Positions 42,185-50,756 of a stretch of 64,000 nt of DNA are shown here, piece after piece (the first letter of the stretch is position 1; every line of letters begins with the position of its first letter). The notes below the pieces were generated by a model. It ran no database searches and had not been told where the DNA came from. It worked only from the letters and a program-made list of their open reading frames with translations. A program made the translations under genes and the position numbers. Source of the DNA: UBA2767 sp965228625 (GTDB lineage: Bacteria > Pseudomonadota > Alphaproteobacteria > Rhizobiales > Methyloligellaceae). Where the stretch lies: positions 4,774,001-4,838,000 of the forward strand of contig OZ245829.1 of NCBI GenBank assembly GCA_965228625.1, in the 5' to 3' direction.

Positions 42185-44273
42185 CGGTGCCGGTCTTTTC
42201 CTCTCCCGCCTTCATGGCGCTGAGCTCGCTCATGATTGCCGAGGCGCGCGTGATCGGATTGGTCAGATAGAAGTCGGTGACCGTCCGCGCGAAGGGCTGC
42301 TTGCCGATGCGTGTGCCGCCCGCGCCGAGCTTCTTGAGATCAAGGCCGTCGCCCTGCTGGATCACATCGACCATCGCCAGGTGCGGATACTCGGCAAACA
42401 TCGCGCTTCTGAGTTCGGCGAGACTGTCAAATTCAAGCGGAACGCCAAGTTCGGCGGATAGAGCCCGCAGGATTGCCCAGTCCTCGCGCGCATCGCCCGG
42501 CGGGAATATCGCGCGATCCGCCATCTGCGGGCGACCCTCGGTGTTGACGTAGATCGCGCTCTTCTCCGTATACGCGGCGCCGGGCAGGATGACGTCGGCG
42601 CGGTGCGCGCCGGCATCCCCGTGCGTCCCCAAATACACGACGAAGGCCTTACCGAGGTCCGCCATATCGATTTCGTCGGCTCCGAGGAGGAACACGACCT
42701 CGACCTTGCCCGACTGCGCCGCGGTGAGAATGCCCGCCGTATCGAGCCCGCCCTTGCCGGGCACAAAACCGAGATCGAGGCCGGCAACGCGGGATGCGGC
42801 GTGGTGTAGGACGTTAAACCCGTTCCAGTCACCTTTGACGACGCCGGCGGCGTCGGCAAGCTTGGCCGCTTGAGCCATGACAGCGGCGCCGTCGGCGCGC
42901 GCGAGCGCGCCGCTGCCGACAATGATCATGGGCCGCTTGGCGCCCTTGAGCGTCTTGAAGAAGTCGTGCTTGCCGCCGGCGACGTCGGCGAGGGACTGCG
43001 GGCCCGCGCCGATATAGTCGTGTTCGTAAGTGAGATCGGTTTCCTGACCGATCAGGCCCACCTTGATCGCCCCCGCGCGCCATCGCCTGCGGATACGTGA
43101 ATTGAGTACTGCCGCTTCCCAGCGGGGATCGGTGCCGACGAGCAGAAGCGCGTCCGCTTCCTCAAGAGCGGCAATGCCGGAATTGAAGAGATAGCCCGCA
43201 CGGCCCTTCGCGGGATCGATCTTTGCGCCGTCCTGCCGGCAATCGATGTTGGCGGATCTCAGGCGCATCATCAGATCCTTGAGGGCGTACATGTCCTCCG
43301 CGCCGGCAAGGTCTCCGGCGATGGCCGCGAGCTTGGAACCGCTCAGACCTTTTACCTTGCGCGCGATCGCCGCGAACGCGTCGTTCCAGGTCGCCGGCTT
43401 CAGCTTGCCCCGGACACGCACATAAGGCTGGTCGAGACGTTGCGTCCGCAGGCCATCCCACACGAACCGCGTCTTGTCGGAAATCCATTCCTCGTTCACG
43501 TCGTCATTGTTGCGCGGCAGGATGCGCATGACTTCGCGCCCGCGCGTGTCGACGCGGATGTTGCTGCCGACGGCATCCATGACGTCTATGGATTCCGTCT
43601 TGCGCAGCTCCCAAGGCCGGGCGGCGAAGGCGTACGGTTTCGACGTGAGCGCGCCCACGGGGCACAGGTCGATCACGTTGCCGGAAAGCTCCGACACCAT
43701 GCCCTGTTCCAGATAGGTCGTGATTTCCGCGTCCTCGCCACGCCCCGTCATCCCGAGTTCTTCGACGCCCGCGATCTCGGTCATGAAGCGGACGCAGCGC
43801 GTACAGTGAATACACCGGGTCATGATCGTCTTGATCAGCGGTCCGATGTTCTTGTCTTCGACGGCGCGCTTGTTCTCGACGAACCGGCTGCCGTCGACGC
43901 CAAAGGCCATGGCCTGATCCTGGAGATCGCATTCCCCGCCCTGATCGCAGATGGGGCAGTCGAGCGGGTGATTGATCAGAAGGAACTCCATCACGCCTTC
44001 GCGCGCCTTCTTCACGGTTTCGGAGTTGGTGCGGATTTCCGGCGGTCCGCCGTCGCGTCCTGGGCGCAGTTCATTCACGCCCATGGCGCAGGACGCCACC
44101 GGTTTCGGCGCGTCAACGACCTCCACCAGACACATGCGGCAGTTTCCGGCGATCGACAGGCGTTCGTGGTAACAGAAGCGCGGGATTTCGACCCCGGCTT
44201 CCTCGCAGGCCTGGATCAGCGTGATGCCGTCCGCGACCTCGATCTCGTTACCGTCGATGATGAGTTTCGGCAT
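42177..44273 (-). CDS. nuoG: NADH-quinone oxidoreductase subunit G
   Basis: A 698-residue iron-sulfur subunit. The N-terminal domain holds the 2Fe-2S site (FCYHERLSIAGNCRMCLVEV, ligands near residues 34-49) and the His/Cys cluster (HPLDCPICDQGGECDLQ). The cluster N4/N5 region has TRCIHCTRCVRFMTEIAGV. A molybdopterin-oxidoreductase-like C-terminal domain follows from about residue 220 with no active Mo site expected. It is of the shorter alphaproteobacterial/mitochondrial type. It follows nuoF by 21 bases. Confidence 0.97.
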   Translation of the reverse strand: MPKLIIDGNEIEVADGITLIQACEEAGVEIPRFCYHERLSIAGNCRMCLVEVVDAPKPVASCAMGVNELRPGRDGGPPEIRTNSETVKKAREGVMEFLLINHPLDCPICDQGGECDLQDQAMAFGVDGSRFVENKRAVEDKNIGPLIKTIMTRCIHCTRCVRFMTEIAGVEELGMTGRGEDAEITTYLEQGMVSELSGNVIDLCPVGALTSKPYAFAARPWELRKTESIDVMDAVGSNIRVDTRGREVMRILPRNNDDVNEEWISDKTRFVWDGLRTQRLDQPYVRVRGKLKPATWNDAFAAIARKVKGLSGSKLAAIAGDLAGAEDMYALKDLMMRLRSANIDCRQDGAKIDPAKGRAGYLFNSGIAALEEADALLLVGTDPRWEAAVLNSRIRRRWRAGAIKVGLIGQETDLTYEHDYIGAGPQSLADVAGGKHDFFKTLKGAKRPMIIVGSGALARADGAAVMAQAAKLADAAGVVKGDWNGFNVLHHAASRVAGLDLGFVPGKGGLDTAGILTAAQSGKVEVVFLLGADEIDMADLGKAFVVYLGTHGDAGAHRADVILPGAAYTEKSAIYVNTEGRPQMADRAIFPPGDAREDWAILRALSAELGVPLEFDSLAELRSAMFAEYPHLAMVDVIQQGDGLDLKKLGAGGTRIGKQPFARTVTDFYLTNPITRASAIMSELSAMKAGEEKTGTDG

Positions 44274-44294
44274 AGCCTGACAAAATCTCTCCTG

Positions 44295-45605
44295 TTACTC
44301 CGCCGCCGCCGGTTCACGTACGGCACCTTCCGGCTTGGGATTGGCGCTGTATTGATCGATTCGCTCTTCGATGACATGGCGGAAATGCGTGATCAGTCCC
44401 TGCACCGGCCAGGCGGCCGCGTCCCCCAACGCACAGATCGTGTGGCCCTCGACCTGATAGGTCACTTCGAGCAGCATGTCGATTTCGCGTTTCTCCGCCT
44501 CGCCGCGCGCCATGCGGTCAAGAACGCGGTACATCCACCCCGTCCCTTCGCGGCACGGCGTGCACTGGCCGCAACTCTCGTGCTTGTAGAAATAGGACAG
44601 GCGGGCAATGGCGCGGATGATGTCGGTGCTCTTGTCCATGACGATGACCGCCGCCGTTCCGAGACCGGATTTGAGCGCGGCCAGGGAATCGAAATCCATA
44701 TGCAACGACTGACAACAGTCCTGAGGCAGACATCGCACCGATGACCCGCCCGGAATAACAGCGAGCAGATTGTCCCATCCGCCTCGCACGCCGCCGGCAT
44801 GACGGTCGAGCAGTTCCTTGAGCGTGATGCCCATTTCCTCCTCGACATTGCACGGCTTGTTCACGTGACCTGAAATGCAGAACAGCTTGGTGCCGGTGTT
44901 GTTCGGGCGGCCGAGTCCGGCGAACCAACTCGCGCCGCGGCGCAGAATGTCCGGTGCGACGGCGATGCTCTCGACATTGTTGACCGTGGTCGGTGCGCCG
45001 TAGAGGCCGGCATTGGCCGGGAACGGCGGCTTCAGGCGCGGCTGGCCCTTCTTCCCTTCAAGGCTTTCCAGCAGCGCCGTCTCCTCGCCGCAGATATAGG
45101 CGCCGGCGCCGTGGTGGAGATAAAGGTCGAAGTCGTATCCGTGGACGTTGTTCTTGCCGATCAGCTTGGCCTCGTAGGCTTCGTCGATGGCTGCCTGCAG
45201 GCGCTCGCGTTCGTGAATGAACTCACCACGGATATAGATGTATGAGACGTGGGCGCCCATGGCGAAGCTCGCGATCAGGCACCCCTCGATCAGCAGGTGC
45301 GGATCGTGCCGCATGATCTCCCGGTCCTTGCACGTGCCGGGCTCGGATTCATCTGCGTTAACAACGAGATAGTGTGGCCGTCCATCAGACTCCTTGGGCA
45401 TGAAGGACCACTTCAGGCCGGTCGGAAATCCGGCTCCGCCGCGCCCGCGCAGGCCGGACGCCTTGATCTCCTCGATGATCCAGTCGCGGCCCTTCTCGAG
45501 GATCTTTTTCGTGCCTCTCCACGCACCGCGTTTCTTGGCGCCCTTGAGGCTCCAGTCCTCAAATCCGTAGAGGTTACGGAAAATGCGATCTTCATCTTTC
45601 AGCAT
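44295..45605 (-). CDS. nuoF: NADH-quinone oxidoreductase subunit F
   Basis: A 436-residue flavoprotein where NADH is oxidised. The NADH/FMN site is LRGRGGAGFPTGLKWSF (residues 63-80) with NADESEPGTCKDREIM and ICGEETALLESLEG; the N3 4Fe-4S motif is ESCGQCTPCREGTGWM near residue 350, with the fourth Cys in TICALGDAAAWPVQG. The ATG overlaps the nuoE stop (TAATG). The length is normal. Confidence 0.98.
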   Translation of the reverse strand: MLKDEDRIFRNLYGFEDWSLKGAKKRGAWRGTKKILEKGRDWIIEEIKASGLRGRGGAGFPTGLKWSFMPKESDGRPHYLVVNADESEPGTCKDREIMRHDPHLLIEGCLIASFAMGAHVSYIYIRGEFIHERERLQAAIDEAYEAKLIGKNNVHGYDFDLYLHHGAGAYICGEETALLESLEGKKGQPRLKPPFPANAGLYGAPTTVNNVESIAVAPDILRRGASWFAGLGRPNNTGTKLFCISGHVNKPCNVEEEMGITLKELLDRHAGGVRGGWDNLLAVIPGGSSVRCLPQDCCQSLHMDFDSLAALKSGLGTAAVIVMDKSTDIIRAIARLSYFYKHESCGQCTPCREGTGWMYRVLDRMARGEAEKREIDMLLEVTYQVEGHTICALGDAAAWPVQGLITHFRHVIEERIDQYSANPKPEGAVREPAAAE

Positions 45606-46303
45606 TACTTCGCGCCTCTCGCGGAGGCTCTCTTGGTTCTCGTCGTTGCCGGCTTGCGTTTCGTGGTGCGCGTCGTCTTCGCCGCACCGCCTTTTTTCGC
45701 GCTGCCGGCTCCGTTCAGGAGCGTGGTCGGACCACCTTCGGGACAGGAGAAGTGGCGGCCGTTCTGCGGCCCCGGTTTCACCTCCTTGCCGGCTTTCAGA
45801 TCCGCAAGGAGCTGCTCGAAACTCTCAGCCGTCAGGTCTTCGTAGTAGTCCTTGTTGATCTGCACCATCGGCGCATTTGTGCACGCGCCGAGGCATTCGA
45901 CCTCGAGCCAGGAGAACAGGCCGTCTTCGGTCACGTGCTGCTGTTCGCCAATCACACGCCGGCAGACGTCCTTTAGGTCGTCGGCGCCGCGCAGCCAGCA
46001 TGGCGTCGTCCCGCACAACTGGACGAAATATTTGCCCACCGGTGACAGGTTGAACATGGTGTAGAAGGTGGCGACCTCGTAGACCCGGATGTAGGCCATG
46101 TCGAGCAGCTCGGCCACGGCCCGAAGTGCCGGTTCCGGCAGCCACCCGCCATGCTGCTCCTGCGCGCGCCAGAGCAGCGGGATCACCGCGGACGCCTGGC
46201 GGCCCTTGGGGAACTTCTTCATCTGTTCCCTGGCCCATTTGAGGTTCGCGGCCGAGAACTTGAAGGTCTCCGGCTGGACGGGATCAAGGCGGCGCACGCT
46301 CAT
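45605..46303 (-). CDS. nuoE: NADH-quinone oxidoreductase subunit E with basic C-terminal tail
   Basis: A 232-residue thioredoxin-fold subunit. The N1a 2Fe-2S ligands are in VQLCGTTPCWLRGAD and VECLGACTNAPMVQI. Residues 1-170 match normal NuoE. The last 35 residues form a tail rich in Lys, Arg, Thr and Ala (AKTTRTTKRKPATTRTKR), looking like a disordered basic extension. Many Hyphomicrobiales carry C-terminal extensions on NuoE, but the helix-hairpin-helix type seen there is not present here. The start overlaps the preceding unknown gene by ATGA (46300-46303). Confidence 0.96.
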   Translation of the reverse strand: MSVRRLDPVQPETFKFSAANLKWAREQMKKFPKGRQASAVIPLLWRAQEQHGGWLPEPALRAVAELLDMAYIRVYEVATFYTMFNLSPVGKYFVQLCGTTPCWLRGADDLKDVCRRVIGEQQHVTEDGLFSWLEVECLGACTNAPMVQINKDYYEDLTAESFEQLLADLKAGKEVKPGPQNGRHFSCPEGGPTTLLNGAGSAKKGGAAKTTRTTKRKPATTRTKRASARGAK

Positions 46304-46749
46304 TGCGATACTCCATTCGACCCAACCGAGTTTTGGCCAACGAGTTCGCGCGCACCGGACAGCAAATTGCGCTGCATTTCGAGAGCCTTCCTTCCGGCAC
46401 CGTGCAGTTCGTCCTTTTTCGCTTCAATCTGAGGAGAAAACGCAACGTCCTTCATTGCGCTCCGAATGACATAGTTTCCACCGCCAAACACGACTGCAAA
46501 CACAACTACCGCGCTGAGTGTCGTGGCAAGCCGACCGAACTTCTTCTCCAAAGAAATAAAGGTGATGCCCGCAGCGATTATCGCTGCGATTTTCGGAGAA
46601 TACACCGCCAGCAGATAACCGAACCATTCAATGTACGCTGGCCAGTATGGCTGCCAGTCAGATGACGAGGCCATCGCGAACAATGCGACAAATCCAATGC
46701 AGATTGCGGTTGCCAACAGCGTGAACGTCCAAATGTTCCATACGCTCAT
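46300..46749 (-). CDS. Unknown three-helix membrane protein inside the nuo operon
   Basis: A 149-residue protein of unknown function. Predicted membrane helices are at about residues 8-26 (TFTLLATAICIGFVALFAM), 43-66 and 74-92 (ATTLSAVVVFAVVFGGGNY). An amphipathic, charged C-terminal part (IEAKKDELHGAGRKALEMQR) follows, probably cytoplasmic or coiled. It starts with ATG 46749, which overlaps the nuoD stop as ATGA, and its own stop overlaps the nuoE start as ATGA, so it is coupled on both sides. By eye its G+C is lower than its neighbours. It resembles no standard complex I subunit that I know. A late insertion or a lineage-specific accessory factor are both possible. Confidence 0.8.
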   Translation of the reverse strand: MSVWNIWTFTLLATAICIGFVALFAMASSSDWQPYWPAYIEWFGYLLAVYSPKIAAIIAAGITFISLEKKFGRLATTLSAVVVFAVVFGGGNYVIRSAMKDVAFSPQIEAKKDELHGAGRKALEMQRNLLSGARELVGQNSVGSNGVSQ

Positions 46750-47930
46750 CGGTCGACCTCCCCGAACACGATGTCCAGCGAGCCCAGGATCGCGGCGACG
46801 TCGGCGAGCATGTGGCCCTTGCACAGGAAATCCATGGCCTGCAGGTGGGCATATCCCGGCGCCCTGATCTTGCATCTGTAAGGACGGTTGGTGCCGTCGG
46901 AGACCAGATAGACACCGAACTCACCCTTCGGCGCCTCGACCGCGGCGTAAACTTCTCCGGCGGGCACGTGGTAGCCTTCCGTGTAGAGCTTGAAGTGATG
47001 GATCAGCGCCTCCATCGAGCGCTTCATCTCGCCGCGCTTCGGCGGCACGATCTTCTGGTTCGGCGTGGAGACGGGACCGCCCTGCCCGCGCAGCTTCTCG
47101 CAGCATTGCCGCATGATCCGGACCGACTGGCGCATCTCCTCCATGCGGATCAGATAGCGGTCGTAGCAATCGCCGTTCTTGCCGACCGGAATGTCGAATT
47201 CGAGGTCGTTGTAGCACTCATAGGGCTGCGCCTTGCGCAGATCCCACGCGGCACCGGAACCGCGCACCATGACGCCGGAGAAGCCCCACGCGAACGCGTC
47301 CTCGAGTGAGACCACCGCGATGTCGACATTGCGTTGCTTGAAGATGCGGTTGTCCGTCAGCAACCCCTCGATATCGTCGAGCACCTGCAGGAACGGATCG
47401 CAGAAGGCCTCGATATCGTCGATGAGCTCCGGCGGCAGATCCTGATGTACGCCACCCGGGCGGAAATACGCCGCATGCATGCGCGATCCCGAGGCGCGCT
47501 CGTAGAAGATCATCAGCTTCTCGCGTTCCTCGAAACCCCAGAGCGGCGGCGTCAGGGCGCCCACGTCGAGTGCCTGCGTCGTGACGTTGAGCAGATGCGA
47601 CAGCAACCGGCCGATCTCGGAATAGAGCACGCGGATCAACTGTCCGCGCAGGGGCACGCTTATGCCCAGCAGTTTTTCCGCGGCGAGCGCGAATGCATGT
47701 TCCTGGTTCATGGGCGCGACATAGTCGAGCCGGTCGAAATAGGGGATCGCCTGAAGATATGTCTTGTGTTCGATCAGCTTTTCGGTGCCGCGATGCAGCA
47801 GCCCGATATGCGGATCGACCCGCTCCACGACTTCACCGTCCAGCTCGAGCACAAGACGTAGCACGCCGTGCGCCGCCGGATGCTGCGGTCCGAAGTTGAT
47901 GGTGAAATTGCGGATTTCCGTTTCTGCCAT
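46746..47930 (-). CDS. nuoD: NADH-quinone oxidoreductase subunit D
   Basis: A 394-residue subunit of the quinone module, related to the large subunit of NiFe hydrogenases. Motifs are NFGPQHPAAHGVLRLVLELD with the quinone-binding His, DPHIGLLHRGTEKLIEHKTY, and the C-terminal KIRAPGYAHLQAMDFLCKGH and DIVFGEVDR. It is separate from nuoC, not fused. It lies 107 bases after nuoC, the largest gap within the operon, which holds no obvious terminator or promoter. Confidence 0.98.
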   Translation of the reverse strand: MAETEIRNFTINFGPQHPAAHGVLRLVLELDGEVVERVDPHIGLLHRGTEKLIEHKTYLQAIPYFDRLDYVAPMNQEHAFALAAEKLLGISVPLRGQLIRVLYSEIGRLLSHLLNVTTQALDVGALTPPLWGFEEREKLMIFYERASGSRMHAAYFRPGGVHQDLPPELIDDIEAFCDPFLQVLDDIEGLLTDNRIFKQRNVDIAVVSLEDAFAWGFSGVMVRGSGAAWDLRKAQPYECYNDLEFDIPVGKNGDCYDRYLIRMEEMRQSVRIMRQCCEKLRGQGGPVSTPNQKIVPPKRGEMKRSMEALIHHFKLYTEGYHVPAGEVYAAVEAPKGEFGVYLVSDGTNRPYRCKIRAPGYAHLQAMDFLCKGHMLADVAAILGSLDIVFGEVDR

Positions 47931-48037
47931 CGTTCGTCTCAGTTACGCGTTGTCTCGCGCGCAGGCTGCGCCGGCCGATAAACGACCGCAGTCGCCGCCG
48001 ATCGTCCACCGGATCGGATGATCGTCGCGCCGAAGCG

Positions 48038-48667
48038 TCATGACGCCGTACTCCCATTGCCGCCCTCGCCCGCCTTCTCATCACCGGGAAGAACATAGTC
48101 GGTTCCTTCCCAGGGGCTGATGGCGTCGAAGTTCCGGAACTCCTGAGCTAGTTTTACCGGCTCGTAGACGACGCGTTTTTGATCTTCGTCATATCGCACC
48201 TCGACGAATCCGGTCAGGGGGAAGTCCTTGCGCAGCGGGTGTCCCTGGAAGCCGTAGTCGGTGAGGATGCGACGCAAGTCGGGGTGGTCCGAAAAGAGAA
48301 TTCCGTAGAGGTCGAAGGCCTCGCGTTCGAACCAGTTGGCCGCCGGAAAGACATCGACGACGCTCGGCACCGGAGTGGCTTCGTCGGTGCTCGTCTTGAC
48401 GCGGATACGCATATTCTGGCGCGGGCTGAGGAGATGGTAGACGACGTCGAACCTGTCGGCGCGATCCGGATAATCAACGCCGGCGATGTCGATCAGACAA
48501 TCGAACAGGCAACGGGCATCGCTTTTCAGGAACTTGATGGCGTCGGCGACGTGTTCCCGGGACACTTCCAGCGTCAGCTCGCCATAGGCGACCTGCCACG
48601 TGCGAACGGCCTCGTCGCCCAGCGACTCGGCAACAAACTCCCCAAGGTCTCTCAAGCCCGCGTCCAT
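48038..48667 (-). CDS. nuoC: NADH-quinone oxidoreductase subunit C
   Basis: A 209-residue peripheral-arm subunit (30 kDa). The signature is RDAFDLYGILF-like: WFEREAFDLYGILFSDHPDL near residue 120, followed by RRILTDYGFQGHPLRKDFPL and VRYDEDQKRVVYEPVKLAQE. ATG 48667 gives normal length. It lies 27 bases after nuoB. Confidence 0.97.
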   Translation of the reverse strand: MDAGLRDLGEFVAESLGDEAVRTWQVAYGELTLEVSREHVADAIKFLKSDARCLFDCLIDIAGVDYPDRADRFDVVYHLLSPRQNMRIRVKTSTDEATPVPSVVDVFPAANWFEREAFDLYGILFSDHPDLRRILTDYGFQGHPLRKDFPLTGFVEVRYDEDQKRVVYEPVKLAQEFRNFDAISPWEGTDYVLPGDEKAGEGGNGSTAS

Positions 48668-48694
48668 CTTTGCCGCCGCTCGCCTTCCTTGTGC

Positions 48695-49255
48695 CTAGCG
48701 TTCAATGGTGCCGGTTCGGCGAATTTTCTGCTGAAGAAGCAGGATGCCGTAGACCAGCGCTTCGGCGGTCGGCGGACACCCCGGAACATAGATGTCGACC
48801 GGCAAGACGCGGTCGCATCCCCGCACGACGGAATAGGAGTAGTGATAGTAGCCGCCGCCATTGGCGCAGCTTCCCATGGAGATCACGTATCTCGGCTCCG
48901 GCATCTGGTCGTAAACCTTGCGGATGGCCGGCGCCATCTTGTTGGTCAACGTACCGGCGACGATGATCACGTCCGACTGGCGCGGGCTGGCGCGAGGCGC
49001 GAAGCCGAAACGCTCCACATCGTAGCGCGGCATCGAGGCCTGCATCATTTCGACCGCACAACAGGCAAGGCCGAATGTCATCCACATCAGCGAGCCGGTA
49101 CGCGCCCAGTTGATGAGGTCGTCGGTCGACGTGACCAGGAAGCCCTTGTCCGCAAGCTCGTTCGAGATCTCCGTGAAGAACGGAGGGGCCTCGGAGCTTG
49201 CCGGCGACGAACCGTCGCGGCGGTGATCAAAGACCGGTGACGGGATCAATCCCAT
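48695..49255 (-). CDS. nuoB: NADH-quinone oxidoreductase subunit B
   Basis: A 186-residue subunit that holds cluster N2, the last cluster before quinone. The Cys-Cys motif is TFGLACCAVEMM, with the other ligands in MGSCANGGGYYHYSYS and VPGCPPTAEALVYG. ATG 49255 is preceded by AAGGGG at the right distance and overlaps nuoA by ten bases; an upstream ATG at 49276 would add seven residues (MAERGSR). Confidence 0.97.
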   Translation of the reverse strand: MGLIPSPVFDHRRDGSSPASSEAPPFFTEISNELADKGFLVTSTDDLINWARTGSLMWMTFGLACCAVEMMQASMPRYDVERFGFAPRASPRQSDVIIVAGTLTNKMAPAIRKVYDQMPEPRYVISMGSCANGGGYYHYSYSVVRGCDRVLPVDIYVPGCPPTAEALVYGILLLQQKIRRTGTIER

Positions 49256-49611
49256 TCGAGAGCCCCTTTCCGCCATTCATAGATGAAACCGATGGTGAGA
49301 ATGCCGAGGAAGACCATCACCGACCAGAACCCGAAGGTGCCCACTTCCTTGAACGACACGGCCCACGGAAACAAGAACGCCACCTCGAGATCGAAGATGA
49401 TGAACAGGAGCGCGACGAGATAGAAGCGCACGTCGAATTTCATGCGCGCATCGTCGAACGCCTTGAAGCCGCACTCATAGGCCGAGACTTTCTCCGGATC
49501 GGGGTTCGAGACCGCGACGAAGAACGGAGCGGCCATCAGCACCAAGCCGATGACCAACGAGACGCCGATAAAGATCGCGACAGGCAGATACTGCAAAAGC
49601 AATTCGTTCAT
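49246..49611 (-). CDS. nuoA: NADH-quinone oxidoreductase subunit A
   Basis: A 121-residue subunit with three membrane helices (ND3). It shows the conserved loop SAYECGFKAFDDARMKFDVR with the Cys found in this loop in many species, and FYLVALLFIIFDLEVAFLFP. It is the first gene of the operon; a 276-base gap separates it from tRNA-Asp upstream. Confidence 0.97.
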   Translation of the reverse strand: MNELLLQYLPVAIFIGVSLVIGLVLMAAPFFVAVSNPDPEKVSAYECGFKAFDDARMKFDVRFYLVALLFIIFDLEVAFLFPWAVSFKEVGTFGFWSVMVFLGILTIGFIYEWRKGALEWD

Positions 49612-49729
49612 GGCCTCACCTGGCTTGGGCGCGTCGGCTCAGCGGTCAGCAAACAAGACGGCGGTCGGTTTGCGATGTCGCGTTCTGCCACGGACGCGCC
49701 GGTGCATGGTCTTTGTTGCAACGCAAACA

Positions 49730-49758
49730 CTGTAATGGAAAGTACCCCCTTGCTTCAA
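49730..49758 (-). promoter_or_regulatory. Possible nuo operon promoter
   Basis: TTGAAG (49753-49758), a 17-base spacer and TTACAG (49730-49735) on the minus strand, about 120 bases before nuoA. The -35 element is fair and the -10 element is poor against sigma-70 consensus. It is the best-placed candidate in the 276-base gap but is weak. Confidence 0.2.
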
Positions 49759-49887
49759 TCGGAGGTTCGGAAATTGGTCGTGCCGCTCTCGCTTTAACTC
49801 ACCTGATTTGGCAAGGCAAGTGAATGCGCGCCGCAGGTGTCGGTGCGGTGAAAAGGCAACAAAAACTGTTACGAAATCAGGTGCTGG

Positions 49888-49965
<78 letters not shown>

Positions 49966-50048
49966 TTGAAGCGGGGCCTTTTGACCCCGATGCCTCCAAG
50001 ACCGCACCGGTGTATGACAGCGCGTGTTCATGGTCAAGTCAATCAACA

Positions 50049-50093
50049 AGAGCCTCTTCGATCAAACCCGAGCGATTTGGTCGAAGAGGCTCT
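50049..50093 (-). terminator. Long hairpin between tRNA-Val and tRNA-Asp
   Basis: AGAGCCTCTTCGA (50049-50061) pairs perfectly with TCGAAGAGGCTCT (50081-50093), a 13-base stem, with an inner CAAA/TTTG pairing. On the minus strand it begins about three bases after the CCA of tRNA-Val and is followed by TGTTGATTGAC, a poor U tract. It could terminate or mark the 3' end of the tRNA-Val transcript. Confidence 0.5.
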
Positions 50094-50095
50094 AA

Positions 50096-50171
50096 TGGTG
50101 GGCGGTGACAGGATCGAACTGCCGACCTCCTGGGTGTAAACCAGGCGCTCTCCCAGCTGAGCTAACCGCCC
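50096..50171 (-). tRNA. tRNA-Val (TAC)
   Basis: A complete cloverleaf: acceptor GGGCGGT pairing with ACCGCCC, D arm with TAGCTCAGCTGGGAGAGC, anticodon stem CCTGG/CCAGG with loop TTTACAC (anticodon TAC), T arm with GCAGTTCGATCCTG, discriminator A and encoded CCA at 50096-50098. It follows hupB on the same strand. Confidence 0.97.
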
Positions 50172-50224
50172 CACCGTCACGCCCACGACTTAGGTGCGCC
50201 AATGCGCGATGACAAGTGGGCAAA

Positions 50225-50251
50225 TGAAAACCCCGCCTGGAAAGGCGGGGT
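50225..50251 (-). terminator. Intrinsic terminator of hupB
   Basis: On the minus strand ACCCCGCC and GGCGGGGT form an eight-base stem around TTTCCA, then TTTCATTTG follows. It begins 26 bases after the hupB stop. The stem is strong and the U tract is moderate. Confidence 0.7.
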
Positions 50252-50276
50252 CTTCGTTTCCGATGCTGGACGACGC

Positions 50277-50552
50277 CTAGTCGTTGACGGCCTCCTTGAG
50301 CGCCTTACCAGCCTTGAATTTCGGAACCCGGGAAGCCGGGATCTGAATTGTCTCTCCGGTCCGCGGGTTGCGACCAGTCGACGCCTTGCGGTGTGCAACC
50401 TGAAAGTTGCCAAAACCGACAATCCGAACGGTGTCGCCTGACCTTAAGGCGCTGGCAATTCCGTCGAAGGTCGCATCGACCGCCTCAGCTGCCGCATCCT
50501 TTGAGATTTGCGCATTCTGCGCAACCAGGGAGACCAGCTCTGTCTTGTTCAC
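50277..50552 (-). CDS. hupB: DNA-binding protein HU
   Basis: A 91-residue nucleoid protein that bends DNA. It shows NKTELVSLVAQNAQISKDAA, the signature GFGNFQVAHRKASTGRNPRT in the DNA-binding arm, and VPKFKAGKALKEAVN. The start is GTG at 50552 with AAAGGA seven bases before it; the longer frame adds ten residues unlike HU. It lies between lon and the tRNA pair, a conserved order, and has its own terminator. Confidence 0.97.
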   Translation of the reverse strand: MNKTELVSLVAQNAQISKDAAAEAVDATFDGIASALRSGDTVRIVGFGNFQVAHRKASTGRNPRTGETIQIPASRVPKFKAGKALKEAVND

Positions 50553-50727
50553 GGATCTGTCCTTTCGATTGTTGTTTCGCACGAGTCGCTAATCGCACTT
50601 GTTAACGCATTCCGGTTGTACCCGAATCGCTAACGACTCGATTTCATAATACCGGAAAAAATCCCGGAAAACCGGCAAAAACGCGTAAATGTGTAAAGAG
50701 TTTGACAACAGGATTAACGCGCCAAAC

Positions 50728-50740
50728 GCCCGATTCGGGC
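50728..50740 (-). terminator. Possible weak terminator after lon
   Basis: GCCCG-AAT-CGGGC on the minus strand, 17 bases after the lon stop, followed by GTTTGG. The stem is only five pairs and the U tract is short, so read-through toward hupB is likely. Confidence 0.3.
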
Positions 50741-50756
50741 CGATTCCGCACACAGA

